Shown piece by piece: positions 17,442-25,486 of a stretch of 64,000 bases of DNA. Position numbers and translations under genes: made by a program. Source of the stretch: Bacteroidota bacterium (GTDB taxonomy: Bacteria; Bacteroidota; Bacteroidia; Chitinophagales; Saprospiraceae); NCBI GenBank assembly GCA_030147525.1, contig JASBVF010000056.1, forward strand, positions 310,001-374,000. Direction: 5' to 3'. The notes beneath the pieces were generated by a model. The model saw only the letters and a list, made by a program, of their open reading frames with translations, made no database searches and was not told where the DNA came from. How positions within the stretch are numbered: the stretch's first letter is position 1; each line of letters opens with the position of its first letter.

Positions 17442-18689
17442 TCAGCGGATCAAAAACCGCAAACCCGCATAAATTCCAGCTTCCACCGGCCGTTTTCCGT
17501 TCGCCACCGGCGTAACCGGCAGTCCCAGGTTCGCCTCCGTCACAAAGGTCAGCGACTCGCCAACCGGCAGTGCGATTCCGCCGCCGCTCAACCAACTGAA
17601 ATAGGAACTTTCCAGGCCAGGCAGCGCCGTTTTTTCAGGAAAAGTTTTGGCGTTGATGAGTGTAGTCAGGGCAAACCCTGTTTTCAGTTCCAGCCGGTTG
17701 CGGCGGCCCCAGGCCCAGCGGCGGCGCACCGTCAACGGGAAAGAATTGTACCGCAACGAGAGATTCTCCGAGCGCAAATTTTTAAAATGAAACCCCGTCT
17801 GAAACATCCAAACGCTGTTCATTTCAAAATTGACCAGCAGGCCTGTTTGCAGGGAGAGCCGCACGGCGCCGGTTTCAAAAGCCACTGTATCCTTTTCAAA
17901 AAGGCGGCGCACCGGCATCACAAAAGCGGCTGCGCCAGCCTCGAAGGAAAATCTCGGATAGGGTTCAAAAACTTTGACCAATTGTTTTTTTACGGAGGGA
18001 GCACGTTTGGAAAACGTCAGATTTTGGGCGTTTAAAACGCCAAGATTTTCAGGTGTTTCGAGCGGTGTGCGATTCACCTGATCGGCATCCGGTTTTGTGG
18101 AGACTGTTGCCGGGGTTACGTCTTGCCGGTTGTTTGAAGAAAGATTCGGCACACCGGTTTCAGTTGTTTGATCCCGCCCTTTCGGGGTGTTTTTATTTTT
18201 TGTTAAAAATTGAGCATCAGCTACTTCTGCTCGATTCGACAGATTTTTTTCAAAAGTGTTTTTTTCAAAAAGATCTTGTTTTTCGTTAAAAAACGCCCGA
18301 TCGCCAGTGGCCGTGACCTCACTCGCTGGCGCTGTTGCGGAATTGTCACCTGTACCCGGCCCGACTGCTTGCGCCGGACTGTGTCCGGCGTCCTGCTGCG
18401 CCCTGATATTCTCAATTTCTTGTTGCTGTTGCTGCACGAGTTTTGTCAGCGAATCGATCTGCTGCCGGTCCTTCCACCAAAACAGCCCTGCCAAAATAAT
18501 GGCTCCGGCAACCAGTCCAAGCCCCACCCATTTCCCGGCAGCCACTACCCAACCGCTCCAGAAAGGCGGTTTCGCCGGAATAACCGGTTCCATCCGTGCC
18601 CAGAAATCGCCGGACGGCTCCGTTGAATAGCCTTCCAGGTTTTGCCTGAAAAACTGCTCGAGGTTGTCATTATGTTGATGATCAGTCAT
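17442..18689 (-). CDS. Membrane-anchored anti-sigma-like protein with barrel-like C-terminal domain
   Basis: The ATG at 18689 (MTDHQHNDNLEQFFRQNLE) is chosen because the longer frame from 18746 begins inside repeat element B. Residues 1-50 carry a short motif found at the start of Bacteroidota sigma-regulator proteins (LEQFFRQNLEGYSTEPSGDFWARME). One transmembrane segment follows at about 58-76 (GLGLVAGAIILAGLFWW), then a coiled, Gln-rich segment (LVQQQQQEIENIRAQ) and a low-complexity linker. The last 170 residues read like an outer-membrane barrel (FSFEAGAAAFVMPVRRLF to GIYAGLRFLIR). It directly follows an ECF sigma gene, so sequestration of that sigma factor by the N-terminus is likely. How the C-terminus is placed is unclear. 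Confidence 0.65.
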   Translation of the reverse strand: MTDHQHNDNLEQFFRQNLEGYSTEPSGDFWARMEPVIPAKPPFWSGWVVAAGKWVGLGLVAGAIILAGLFWWKDRQQIDSLTKLVQQQQQEIENIRAQQDAGHSPAQAVGPGTGDNSATAPASEVTATGDRAFFNEKQDLFEKNTFEKNLSNRAEVADAQFLTKNKNTPKGRDQTTETGVPNLSSNNRQDVTPATVSTKPDADQVNRTPLETPENLGVLNAQNLTFSKRAPSVKKQLVKVFEPYPRFSFEAGAAAFVMPVRRLFEKDTVAFETGAVRLSLQTGLLVNFEMNSVWMFQTGFHFKNLRSENLSLRYNSFPLTVRRRWAWGRRNRLELKTGFALTTLINAKTFPEKTALPGLESSYFSWLSGGGIALPVGESLTFVTEANLGLPVTPVANGKRPVEAGIYAGLRFLIR

Positions 18690-18693
18690 TTGT

Positions 18694-18781
18694 AGTGAAT
18701 TGGTTGATTGGTAAATTGGTGAATTGGTGAATTGGGTAGGGTCCAACCCAATTTACTAATTCACTAATTCACCAATTCACT
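18694..18781. repeat. Iterated-word inverted repeat element B (GTGAATTG word)
   Basis: An 8-bp word related to GTGAATTG is repeated about five times from 18694 to 18736. Complementary copies run from 18746 to 18781; AGTGAATTGGT at one end pairs with ACCAATTCACT at the other. The element fills the 96-bp gap between the ECF sigma stop and the anti-sigma-like start. Confidence 0.85.
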
Positions 18782-18785
18782 GCCT

Positions 18786-19331
18786 TCAAATTTCAATTCC
18801 GACGCTTCGTTCCAGCATCCGCCGCAGCATCGCTTTCGCACGGGTCAACTGTGAGCGGGAAGCGCTTTCGGCAATGCCAAGCATTTCACCTATTTCTTTG
18901 TGTGAAAAATCCTCCATCACGAAGAGGTTGAAAACTGCCCGGTAGCCTTCCGGCAAACGTTGCAGCATCTGCACCAATGCCTCCTCCCGGTAGCGGGCGA
19001 AGAGGTTTTCATCCGCTTCAAAATCCTCTGCAACTTCCTCAATTTCAACGATTTCGAACATCCGCTTCTTTTTGCGCAGGTACTGTAGCGCTGTGTTGAC
19101 CATCACTTTCCGCAGCCAGGCCCCGAAGGCCCCGGCCGGACGATACTGGTACAGGTTGCTGAAAATCTGGATCAACCCCTCCTGCAACAGGTCTTCCGCC
19201 TCGTGCCACCCCGAAGCATAGCGCAGGCAAACGTTGAACAGCATGGACTTGTATTTTTCATACAATGCCTGCTGCGCTTTTCGATCGCCCCTGCGGCAGC
19301 CCTGGATGATATGGTCGTCAGTTGGAAACAA
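18786..19331 (-). CDS. ECF-type RNA polymerase sigma factor
   Basis: The 181-residue protein has sigma region 2 (LYEKYKSMLFNVCLRYASGWHEAEDLLQEG, with the DLLQE core) and region 4 (LPEGYRAVFNLFVMEDFSHKEIGEMLGI, then a helix-turn-helix with SQLTRAK). It would direct RNA polymerase to a specific set of promoters, probably envelope genes. The next gene downstream, after repeat element B, encodes a single-span protein that fits a membrane anti-sigma factor. The start at 19331 gives the usual MxPTDDHIIQGCRRGDR opening. Confidence 0.9.
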   Translation of the reverse strand: MFPTDDHIIQGCRRGDRKAQQALYEKYKSMLFNVCLRYASGWHEAEDLLQEGLIQIFSNLYQYRPAGAFGAWLRKVMVNTALQYLRKKKRMFEIVEIEEVAEDFEADENLFARYREEALVQMLQRLPEGYRAVFNLFVMEDFSHKEIGEMLGIAESASRSQLTRAKAMLRRMLERSVGIEI

Positions 19332-19407
19332 GGTTTCGTTTTATGCTTTGATAAGGTTAATGCAGTTTTGGGAAAGGACGCTGCGTGGGGTGGGATTTTT
19401 TAAAATA

Positions 19408-19446
19408 AAAAAGGGAAATGCCTGCGATTGACATTTCCCTTTTTTA
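19408..19446 (-). terminator. Bidirectional-type terminator after the Rpn-like gene
   Basis: AAGGGAAATG and CATTTCCCTT pair over 10 bp around an 11-nt loop, with A-rich and T-rich runs on both sides. It lies 17 bp beyond the stop of the Rpn-like nuclease gene. Confidence 0.8.
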
Positions 19447-19462
19447 AGAATTCCTGAAACAG

Positions 19463-20377
19463 TTAATTCATGTCTTCCAGCATCTTTTTCATTTTCAAAA
19501 TGGTGGATTTTTTGATTTTTAAATTTTTGGCAATTTCCTCTGGCGATTTACCTTCTTTGAGCATTTTCTGAACCTTCAGAGATTCCAAAAGTCCAAGTTC
19601 ACGACCTTCTTCAATGCCCTTTTTAATACCCTCCTGCCGGGCATCTTCGATAATCATTTCCCGTAAAGTCATATTAGCTGAATTTTTCATTGGCTCAATT
19701 ATTTCATCAAATTTATGGTAAAATTCCTTTCTGTCAAACGACACGTAATACTTTACAAAGCTAAAAATGCCCCGGATAGTTTCCTTCGGAAAGCCGCTTT
19801 CCATCAGTTTCCGAAATAGAGAAACTTTCATTTCCATCACTTCCTCATCGTTCAACTTGCCACGGTTCAGTCCATGCCAGGCAGCTTCCATCACCAGCGA
19901 AAACGGATTGTCTTTTTTTGAAATTTCCGTGTGCGGCGGATGATCCAATAATTTATACGTACCAAACTCGTAATCCAATCTCGTCGTAAGACATTGATAA
20001 CCAAAATTTTGCGGATGAAAATCAGGCTGACTGTCCGTAAAAATCGCCAATGCCGCCACCGGTTTTTGATACCGGTCGAACAACCGGTACTGAATCGTGT
20101 ACATCCGCAGGGCAAAATCTTCATCGTGATAGCCCTGTACTTCGACGTGAACGAGGAACCAAAACTCTTTACCCGCCGGTGAAAAAACTTTCACCAATAC
20201 ATCCGCCCGGCGGCCTTTGGCGTTCGAGTCGGGTAAAATCTGTTCCAGTTCCTTGTCAAGAAATTCGAAGCCCCGGCCGGGGTCAATTTCCTGCTGCCAG
20301 TTTTCAAAAAAATACTGAACGAACCACGGGAACAACTCCCGGATAATCCCCTTCCAGAGCAAGTCTTGTTTTTTCAT
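19463..20377 (-). CDS. Rpn-family PD-(D/E)XK nuclease / putative transposase-related protein
   Basis: The 304-residue protein matches the Rpn/PD-(D/E)XK group: GRRADVLVKV supplies the core Asp, and FWFLVHVEVQGYHDEDFALRMYTYQYRL-like residues supply the E-x-Q catalytic strand (the segment reads FLVHVEVQG). The C-terminal third is charged and helical (GIKKGIEEGRELGLLES) and ends in a small helix-turn-helix-like segment (SPEEIAKNLKIKKSTILKMKKML). Rpn proteins cleave DNA and promote RecA-independent recombination in E. coli. It is divergent from a Dna2-like helicase gene with a 148-bp gap. Whether the two act together is unknown. Confidence 0.78.
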   Translation of the reverse strand: MKKQDLLWKGIIRELFPWFVQYFFENWQQEIDPGRGFEFLDKELEQILPDSNAKGRRADVLVKVFSPAGKEFWFLVHVEVQGYHDEDFALRMYTIQYRLFDRYQKPVAALAIFTDSQPDFHPQNFGYQCLTTRLDYEFGTYKLLDHPPHTEISKKDNPFSLVMEAAWHGLNRGKLNDEEVMEMKVSLFRKLMESGFPKETIRGIFSFVKYYVSFDRKEFYHKFDEIIEPMKNSANMTLREMIIEDARQEGIKKGIEEGRELGLLESLKVQKMLKEGKSPEEIAKNLKIKKSTILKMKKMLEDMN

Positions 20378-20479
20378 AGTCGTTTGGTTTTCAGGGAGAA
20401 AGGTAAATGGCTGCCTCCAATTTAGAAAATATCATTTTTCATAAAATGATCGTCTGCCATACTCCTCACCCATTTTCAA

Positions 20480-20487
20480 TACCTTTG
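20480..20487 (+). promoter_or_regulatory. Putative promoter -7 box for the helicase gene
   Basis: TACCTTTG fits TAnnTTTG and lies 38 bp upstream of the GTG start at 20526. Confidence 0.45.
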
Positions 20488-20525
20488 CCCCCGCACCCGG
20501 CCATACCCATTCCAGACACAACATC

Positions 20526-23500
20526 GTGAGCAAAAAAGATCACAAATCCGCCGAACTCGCCCGCCTGTTTTACCGTGAACTCGTCAAGGTTCACGAAAAC
20601 GAGTCATGGACGCATGCCGCCAAAGCAGACGCCCTCGCCCGCCTGCTGGAACTGCTGTTCCTCGAAGTGACGAAGGAGGAAAACATCCAGTTCACCACGC
20701 TTTTCGCCCGCATCGCCTACGCCGGGCACAAGTTCCAACTGGACAAAAAGACGCAGTACTGGGTGCATTTTTTCAGAAAAAAAATCCGCTCGCAGGTACT
20801 GGAAGAGGAAGCGCCGCAAGTGTACGCCCTGGGCCTGCAAGCCCTCGCTGCCAGTATCGAGGGACTTTTCGGGGAGGCGCCGCCGGAGGAAGTGCTGGCA
20901 TTTTTACCCAAAAAAACACCCTACGCCTACACGGAAGTGCGGGTGAAGGAGTTCCGCAAAAAAGTCCGGGTACTCGCTCTCGAAGACGACGAGGCCAACG
21001 ACCTGCTCCTCGCCCGTGACGAGGAAAATCCCGCCGAAGTCGTTCATATTCAATACAATATCGCTGACCGGAACGAGCCGTTCAACCCCACCATCCGGCA
21101 AATCCGGCAGACCTTCGGCTTCCCCGTCCTCCTCAGCCTGATCGATGTGGAAGTGGTGGACACCCCCTCAAACAAATCTAACTCCTCAAACCCCTCAAAC
21201 AAATCAAACCAAACCTACCGCCCCCGAGCCATCGTCGTCGATCCCGACTACCTCCTCGACGTGTCCGCCGTCGCCAATTGCTTCCAGCAAAGCGGGGCCG
21301 AGCCGGTGATTTACCTGCTGCAAAAATTTCTGCCCGTGGAGCCGAGTCTGCCGATGATCCTGGGGAACATCGCCAACTTTTTCCTCGACGAACTGATGAA
21401 CAATCCGCAGGCGGTTTTCAAGGAAACATTCCCCAAAGTCTTCAAAACCAATCCGCTAACCTTCGCCATGCTGCCCGACTCGGCCATCCGGGAACTGGTT
21501 GCGAAAGCGCAAAAACACTGGGTGACGCTGCAACTGATGGTGCGGCAGGAGATGAAAAAATTTGACATCGAGCCGTCGGAGTGCTACCTGGAGCCGAGTT
21601 TTTACGATGAAACGCATGGCCTGCAAGGGCGTCTCGACGTGTTTTTCAAAAATCAGGAACGCAGCGCCATCATCGAACTCAAAAGCGGCAGCCCGTTCAT
21701 GCCCAACCGCTACGGCATCGGGGCCAGCCATTTTATCCAGACACTGCTCTATGACCTGATGGTGCGCTCCGTGTTTGGTGAGGAGGTGGAGCCCGCCTGC
21801 TACATCCTCTACTCCGGCCTCGACAGCCGCCAGTTGAAATTCGCCCCGGTGGTGAAAGCCGAACAAAACGAAGCGCTGCAAGTCCGCAACCAGATGGTGG
21901 CCATCGACCGGCTACTGGGGGGCATCGGGGGCGAGGTGGCGCAGGCACCGGTTTTGAGTAAAATCACGACCGGCCGTTTCCCGCAGTTGAAGGGGTTTCA
22001 CCAACGGGATCTTGAGCGTTTTGAAAAAACCTACCACGGCCTGAGCGACCTCGAACGCCGCTATTTCAATGCCTTCTCCGGCCTCATCGCACGGGAGCAC
22101 TTGCTGGCCAAAACAGGCATGCAGGGCGTGGACAGAGCCAACGGTCTCGCCGCCCTCTGGCTGGATACTTTCGAGGAAAAAGAGGCGGGTTTTCAAATTA
22201 TTAAATCGTTGAAAATCAAGGAGAACCGGGCAAGCGAAGACGAAGCGCACATCATTTTTGAAAAAACCAAACTGACCAACCCGCTGGCCAATTTCCGGAC
22301 GGGGGACATTGCCGTGCTTTACCCGGTGGAAGCCGGACGGCTTACGATGGACGGGACACGGCAGTCGCCCATTTCGACACAGATTTTCAAGGTGACCATC
22401 CTCGAAATCACGACCGAGGAGGTGACGGTGCGGCTGCGATACAAACAATTTAACTCCCAGATTTTCAGCGAGTTCGAAGAGTGGAACCTGGAGCACGACC
22501 AGATGGACATGAGTTTTGCGGCGATGTATCAGGGGCTGTTCCGGTGGGCGGAGAGCGAGGTAAAAAAGCGGGAGTTATTGCTGACCAACGTAGCGCCCAA
22601 CGTAACACCGGCTTTAGCCGGTGCAGCCATGACGCCGGCTGAAGCCGACGTTACGCTGACGGAGGAGCAAAACAGTATCCTCCAAAAAATGCTCGACACC
22701 CGTGACTATTTCCTGCTCTGGGGCCCGCCCGGCACGGGTAAAACCAGCCAGATGCTCCGCAATTACGCAGGCTGGATTTTTAAAAATACGGATGAAAACC
22801 TGCTGCTGCTGGCCTACACGAACCGGGCCGTGGATGAAATTTGCGAAGCCCTCGAAAGCCTCGGCGAAGACGTGAAGGACGCCTACGTCCGCATCGGCTC
22901 CCGCTACTCTACGGGAGAAGATTTTGAAAATCAGCTACTTACGAGCAAAACCAGCGATATCAAAACCCGGAAAGAACTGCTGGAAATACTTGGCAGCCAC
23001 CGCATTTTCGTGAGTACGCTGGCCTCGCTGTCGAACAATTTGCAGTTGTTGAAGCTGAAAAAATTCCGACGGGTGGTGATCGACGAGGCATCGCAGATTT
23101 TGGAGCCGATGCTGGTGGGTTTGCTGCCGCAATTCGAGCAGTTCATCCTTATCGGCGACCACAAACAGCTCCCGGCCGTGGTGGTGCAGGATGAGCAGCA
23201 ATCGGCAGTTTCTGATGAAAAACTGCACGAAATCGGGCTGCAAAACCTTCGAAATTCGTTGTTCGAGCGCCTCTACCGCCGCTGCGTGGAGCAGGGCTGG
23301 ACCTGGGCCTACGACCACCTCAGCCACCAGGGCCGCATGCACGAGGAGATCATGCGCTTCCCCGCCGAGCATTTTTACGAAGGAAAACTCAAAATCCTGC
23401 CGGAAAACATTCCCGTTTCACAAAAACAAAAAGCACCGCTGCCTGCCCAAGCTTCTGATTTTCAGCATGATTGGGAGGAGGTTGTTTTAAAAAAACGCCT

Positions 23501-24002
23501 CGTTTACCTATCCACCCCCATCGACGGGGAAAGCCCTTCCCGCAAGACGAACCGGCATGAGGCGGAGTTGATTGCAGGGCTGGTCAGGTTCTTTCAGAAA
23601 ATTTCGGATTTCGGATTTCAGATTTCGGAAAACGGCGATGTCCCTCCGAAATCCGAAATCCAAAATCCAAAATCGATTGGCATCATCACGCCGTACCGGG
23701 CACAAATTGCTCAGATTCAGGAAGTTTTGCAGCGAGAAGGGATTGATTGCAATGGACTGACCATCGACACGGTGGAACGCTACCAGGGCGGGGCGAGGGA
23801 CATCATCCTCATTTCACTTTGTACCAATTTCGCTTCGCAAATGGAAACCCTCGTCTCCCTCAGCGAGGAGGGCGTTGACCGGAAACTGAATGTAGCGCTG
23901 ACCCGGGCACGGGAGCATGTGGTAGTAATTGGAAACGAAGAATTATTGGCGAGGAACGAGGTGTACCGTAAGTTGATGGCGTGGTGCAGGGAGGGGCGAT
24001 AG
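20526..24002 (+). CDS. Dna2-like SF1B nuclease-helicase with three in-frame repeat insertions
   Basis: The 1158-residue protein starts with a helical region. A Cas4/RecB-type nuclease core follows at about residues 355-420, with GLQGRLDVFF (Asp) and AIIELKSG (ExK). From about residue 715 comes a superfamily 1B helicase: Walker A WGPPGTGKTSQM (about 733), VVIDEASQILEP, GDHKQLPAVVV, ERYQGGARDIILISL and LNVALTRAREHVVVIGN. The set matches Dna2-type enzymes that process 5' DNA flaps or ends. The start is a GTG at 20526. Three non-homologous stretches look inserted in frame: SNKSNSSNPSNKSN near 213-226, NVTPALAGAAMTPAEADVT near 690-708 and ISDFGFQISE...SEIQNPKS near 1025-1050. The first is a tandem array, the second a CCGG hairpin pair, the third a palindromic iterated-word array. 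The last lies between helicase motifs and may be a surface loop. Confidence 0.85.
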   Translation: MSKKDHKSAELARLFYRELVKVHENESWTHAAKADALARLLELLFLEVTKEENIQFTTLFARIAYAGHKFQLDKKTQYWVHFFRKKIRSQVLEEEAPQVYALGLQALAASIEGLFGEAPPEEVLAFLPKKTPYAYTEVRVKEFRKKVRVLALEDDEANDLLLARDEENPAEVVHIQYNIADRNEPFNPTIRQIRQTFGFPVLLSLIDVEVVDTPSNKSNSSNPSNKSNQTYRPRAIVVDPDYLLDVSAVANCFQQSGAEPVIYLLQKFLPVEPSLPMILGNIANFFLDELMNNPQAVFKETFPKVFKTNPLTFAMLPDSAIRELVAKAQKHWVTLQLMVRQEMKKFDIEPSECYLEPSFYDETHGLQGRLDVFFKNQERSAIIELKSGSPFMPNRYGIGASHFIQTLLYDLMVRSVFGEEVEPACYILYSGLDSRQLKFAPVVKAEQNEALQVRNQMVAIDRLLGGIGGEVAQAPVLSKITTGRFPQLKGFHQRDLERFEKTYHGLSDLERRYFNAFSGLIAREHLLAKTGMQGVDRANGLAALWLDTFEEKEAGFQIIKSLKIKENRASEDEAHIIFEKTKLTNPLANFRTGDIAVLYPVEAGRLTMDGTRQSPISTQIFKVTILEITTEEVTVRLRYKQFNSQIFSEFEEWNLEHDQMDMSFAAMYQGLFRWAESEVKKRELLLTNVAPNVTPALAGAAMTPAEADVTLTEEQNSILQKMLDTRDYFLLWGPPGTGKTSQMLRNYAGWIFKNTDENLLLLAYTNRAVDEICEALESLGEDVKDAYVRIGSRYSTGEDFENQLLTSKTSDIKTRKELLEILGSHRIFVSTLASLSNNLQLLKLKKFRRVVIDEASQILEPMLVGLLPQFEQFILIGDHKQLPAVVVQDEQQSAVSDEKLHEIGLQNLRNSLFERLYRRCVEQGWTWAYDHLSHQGRMHEEIMRFPAEHFYEGKLKILPENIPVSQKQKAPLPAQASDFQHDWEEVVLKKRLVYLSTPIDGESPSRKTNRHEAELIAGLVRFFQKISDFGFQISENGDVPPKSEIQNPKSIGIITPYRAQIAQIQEVLQREGIDCNGLTIDTVERYQGGARDIILISLCTNFASQMETLVSLSEEGVDRKLNVALTRAREHVVVIGNEELLARNEVYRKLMAWCREGR
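21160..21212. repeat. In-frame tandem word array H (CCTCAAAC word)
   Basis: Copies of CCTCAAAC and variants (CCTCAAACAAATCTAACT...) repeat between 21164 and 21209 with no opposing arm. They encode an Asn/Ser/Pro/Lys-rich stretch absent from the flanking folded regions. Confidence 0.65.
22590..22656. repeat. In-frame paired CCGG hairpins (element I)
   Basis: CACCGGCT/AGCCGGTG and CGCCGGCT/AGCCGACG lie side by side. Both are enclosed by near-complementary ends AACGTAAC and GACGTTACG. The reading frame passes through, just before the helicase Walker A motif. Confidence 0.7.
23601..23673. repeat. In-frame iterated-word inverted repeat element G (ATTTCGG word)
   Basis: ATTTCGG or ATTTCAG repeats four times at 23601-23629. 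The complementary words (GAAATCC, AAAATCC) repeat at 23645-23673. The 29-bp arms pair at 26 positions. The element is translated as part of the helicase. Confidence 0.9.
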
Positions 24003-24034
24003 TATCAAATGATAGTATCACGCATGATATCCTT
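24000..24034. repeat. GATAGTATC palindrome array at the helicase stop codon
   Basis: GATAGTATC occurs at 23998-24006 and 24011-24019, followed by GATATC at 24026-24031. Each word is its own near-complement. The first copy contains the helicase TAG stop. It is probably another short-word element. Confidence 0.5.
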
Positions 24035-24049
24035 CTGATTTTCAAATAC

Positions 24050-25327
24050 TCAACTGCCCTTCGGCGCATGCAACTTCCCCAAACTCTTCGCCACCAACAT
24101 CGACACCGTGGCATCGCTGGTCACGTTGGCCATCGTCCGGCACATGTCGAGCGGACGGTCTACGGCAAAAATCAGAGCCAAGCCTGCTTCCGGGATACCC
24201 GCCTGTGCCAGCACGATCACCAGCATGACCATACCCGCCCCGGGCACTGCCGCTGAGCCGATGGAGGCCAGCGTCGCCGTGACGATGATACCCAACTGCG
24301 CAGCCAAATCGAGTTGCATACCGAATGCCTGGGCGATGAAAACCGCCGCCACGCCCTGGTAGAGCGCAGTGCCGTCCATGTTGACCGTGGCGCCGATGGG
24401 AAGTACGAAACTGGCCACTTCCTCGTCCACACCGAGGTAGTCCTGCGCACGCTCCATCGTTACCGGCAGCGTAGCGGCGCTGGAACTGGTACTGAAACCC
24501 AGCAACTGGGCCGGAGCGATGCCCTTTAGGAAAAACAGGTAGCCTTTTTTAGCAAAAACCTTCACCAGCAGCGGGTAAAATGCGAAGAGCAGCAACGCAA
24601 TACCCGCCACAACGCAGATCGAATAGCCCAGCAGCGCTACAAGTAAATCTGCGCTGGGCAGGTCAACGATTAAAGCCGCCAGCAATGCGAAAACACCGTA
24701 GGGAGCGCTCATCATGATGAGGTCGATCAGTTTCATAATGACATCGTTGGCACCATCAAAAAAAGCCGTAACGGGACGAGCTTTCTCTTCGGGAATCAGA
24801 ATGAGACCGATGCCAAAAAACACCACAAAAAAGATGACCTGGAGCATGTTGCCATTTTGCGTGGCAGCTCCAAAAATGTTGTCGGGAACGATGTCGACGA
24901 GGGATTGCAAGGGGCCACGGCCCTGTGCTTCGGCGGCAGCTTCGATTCGCTTGGCAGCGTTGTCGCCGAATTTTTCCATCATCATCGTGCGGGTGCTTTC
25001 CTCGATCAAATATCCGGGCTGGACGATGTTGACGATGATCAGTCCGATGCTGATGGCAAAAGCCGTGGTGATGAGGTAGAGTGCAAAGGTTCGGCCGCCC
25101 ATTTTGCCCAGTTTGCCGATGTCTTTGAGGTCGGAGACGCCCTTGATGAGGGAGGTGATAATGAGCGGGACGGCAATGAGTTTGAGCAGGTTGATGAAAA
25201 TGGTACCGAAAGGTTTGATCCAGTCGGTGACGATTTTTCCCCAACCCATTTTTGCCGCCAAAAGACCAAAGAGAATACCTGCCAGGATGCCCAGGAGGAT
25301 TTGCCAGTGAAGCGCCAACTTTCGCAT
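24050..25327 (-). CDS. Dicarboxylate/amino acid:cation symporter (DAACS), copy 1
   Basis: The 425-residue inner-membrane protein has eight helices and the two re-entrant hairpin signatures of the GltP/DctA family: STSSSAATLPVTM and NMDGTALYQGVAAVFIAQ. The region PGAGMVMLVIVLAQAGIP completes hairpin 2. It imports C4-dicarboxylates, glutamate/aspartate or related substrates with protons or sodium. An extra segment of about 40 residues in the first half (EESTRTMMMEKFGDNAAKRIEAA...) is shared with the neighbouring paralogue. It lies 159 bp downstream of that paralogue and is convergent with the helicase. Confidence 0.88.
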   Translation of the reverse strand: MRKLALHWQILLGILAGILFGLLAAKMGWGKIVTDWIKPFGTIFINLLKLIAVPLIITSLIKGVSDLKDIGKLGKMGGRTFALYLITTAFAISIGLIIVNIVQPGYLIEESTRTMMMEKFGDNAAKRIEAAAEAQGRGPLQSLVDIVPDNIFGAATQNGNMLQVIFFVVFFGIGLILIPEEKARPVTAFFDGANDVIMKLIDLIMMSAPYGVFALLAALIVDLPSADLLVALLGYSICVVAGIALLLFAFYPLLVKVFAKKGYLFFLKGIAPAQLLGFSTSSSAATLPVTMERAQDYLGVDEEVASFVLPIGATVNMDGTALYQGVAAVFIAQAFGMQLDLAAQLGIIVTATLASIGSAAVPGAGMVMLVIVLAQAGIPEAGLALIFAVDRPLDMCRTMANVTSDATVSMLVAKSLGKLHAPKGS

Positions 25328-25390
25328 AAAAATGCATTGTGCCGCCAGAGGAATTGTTCAGCAAATCCTCACGGATCGGTAAGAGGTGAA

Positions 25391-25430
25391 AAATTTGATC
25401 GCACGCTTTTCAAAAAAGCGCATCAAATGT
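25391..25430 (-). terminator. Terminator hairpin between the two symporter genes
   Basis: ATTTGAT/ATCAAAT outer arms and CGCTTTT/AAAAGCG inner arms form an interrupted stem. On the minus strand a TTTTT run follows. It lies about 57 bp past the stop of the upstream symporter gene. Confidence 0.6.
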
Positions 25431-25467
25431 AATCCGGATTTCCAAATGCGGGCATTTTTTTGTTGAG

Positions 25468-25485
25468 CCGGACTTGAAAGTCCGG
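25468..25485. repeat. CCGG hairpin (element K)
   Basis: CCGGACTT and AAGTCCGG pair perfectly around a 2-nt loop directly after the stop codon of the second symporter gene. On the minus strand the flank is GTAACCCGG, like elements I and J. Confidence 0.6.
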
Positions 25486-25486
25486 G

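Noticed and set aside
18690-18785. CRISPR-like array
   Set aside because: The repeats are 8 bp with no unique spacers of constant length, and no cas gene is near.
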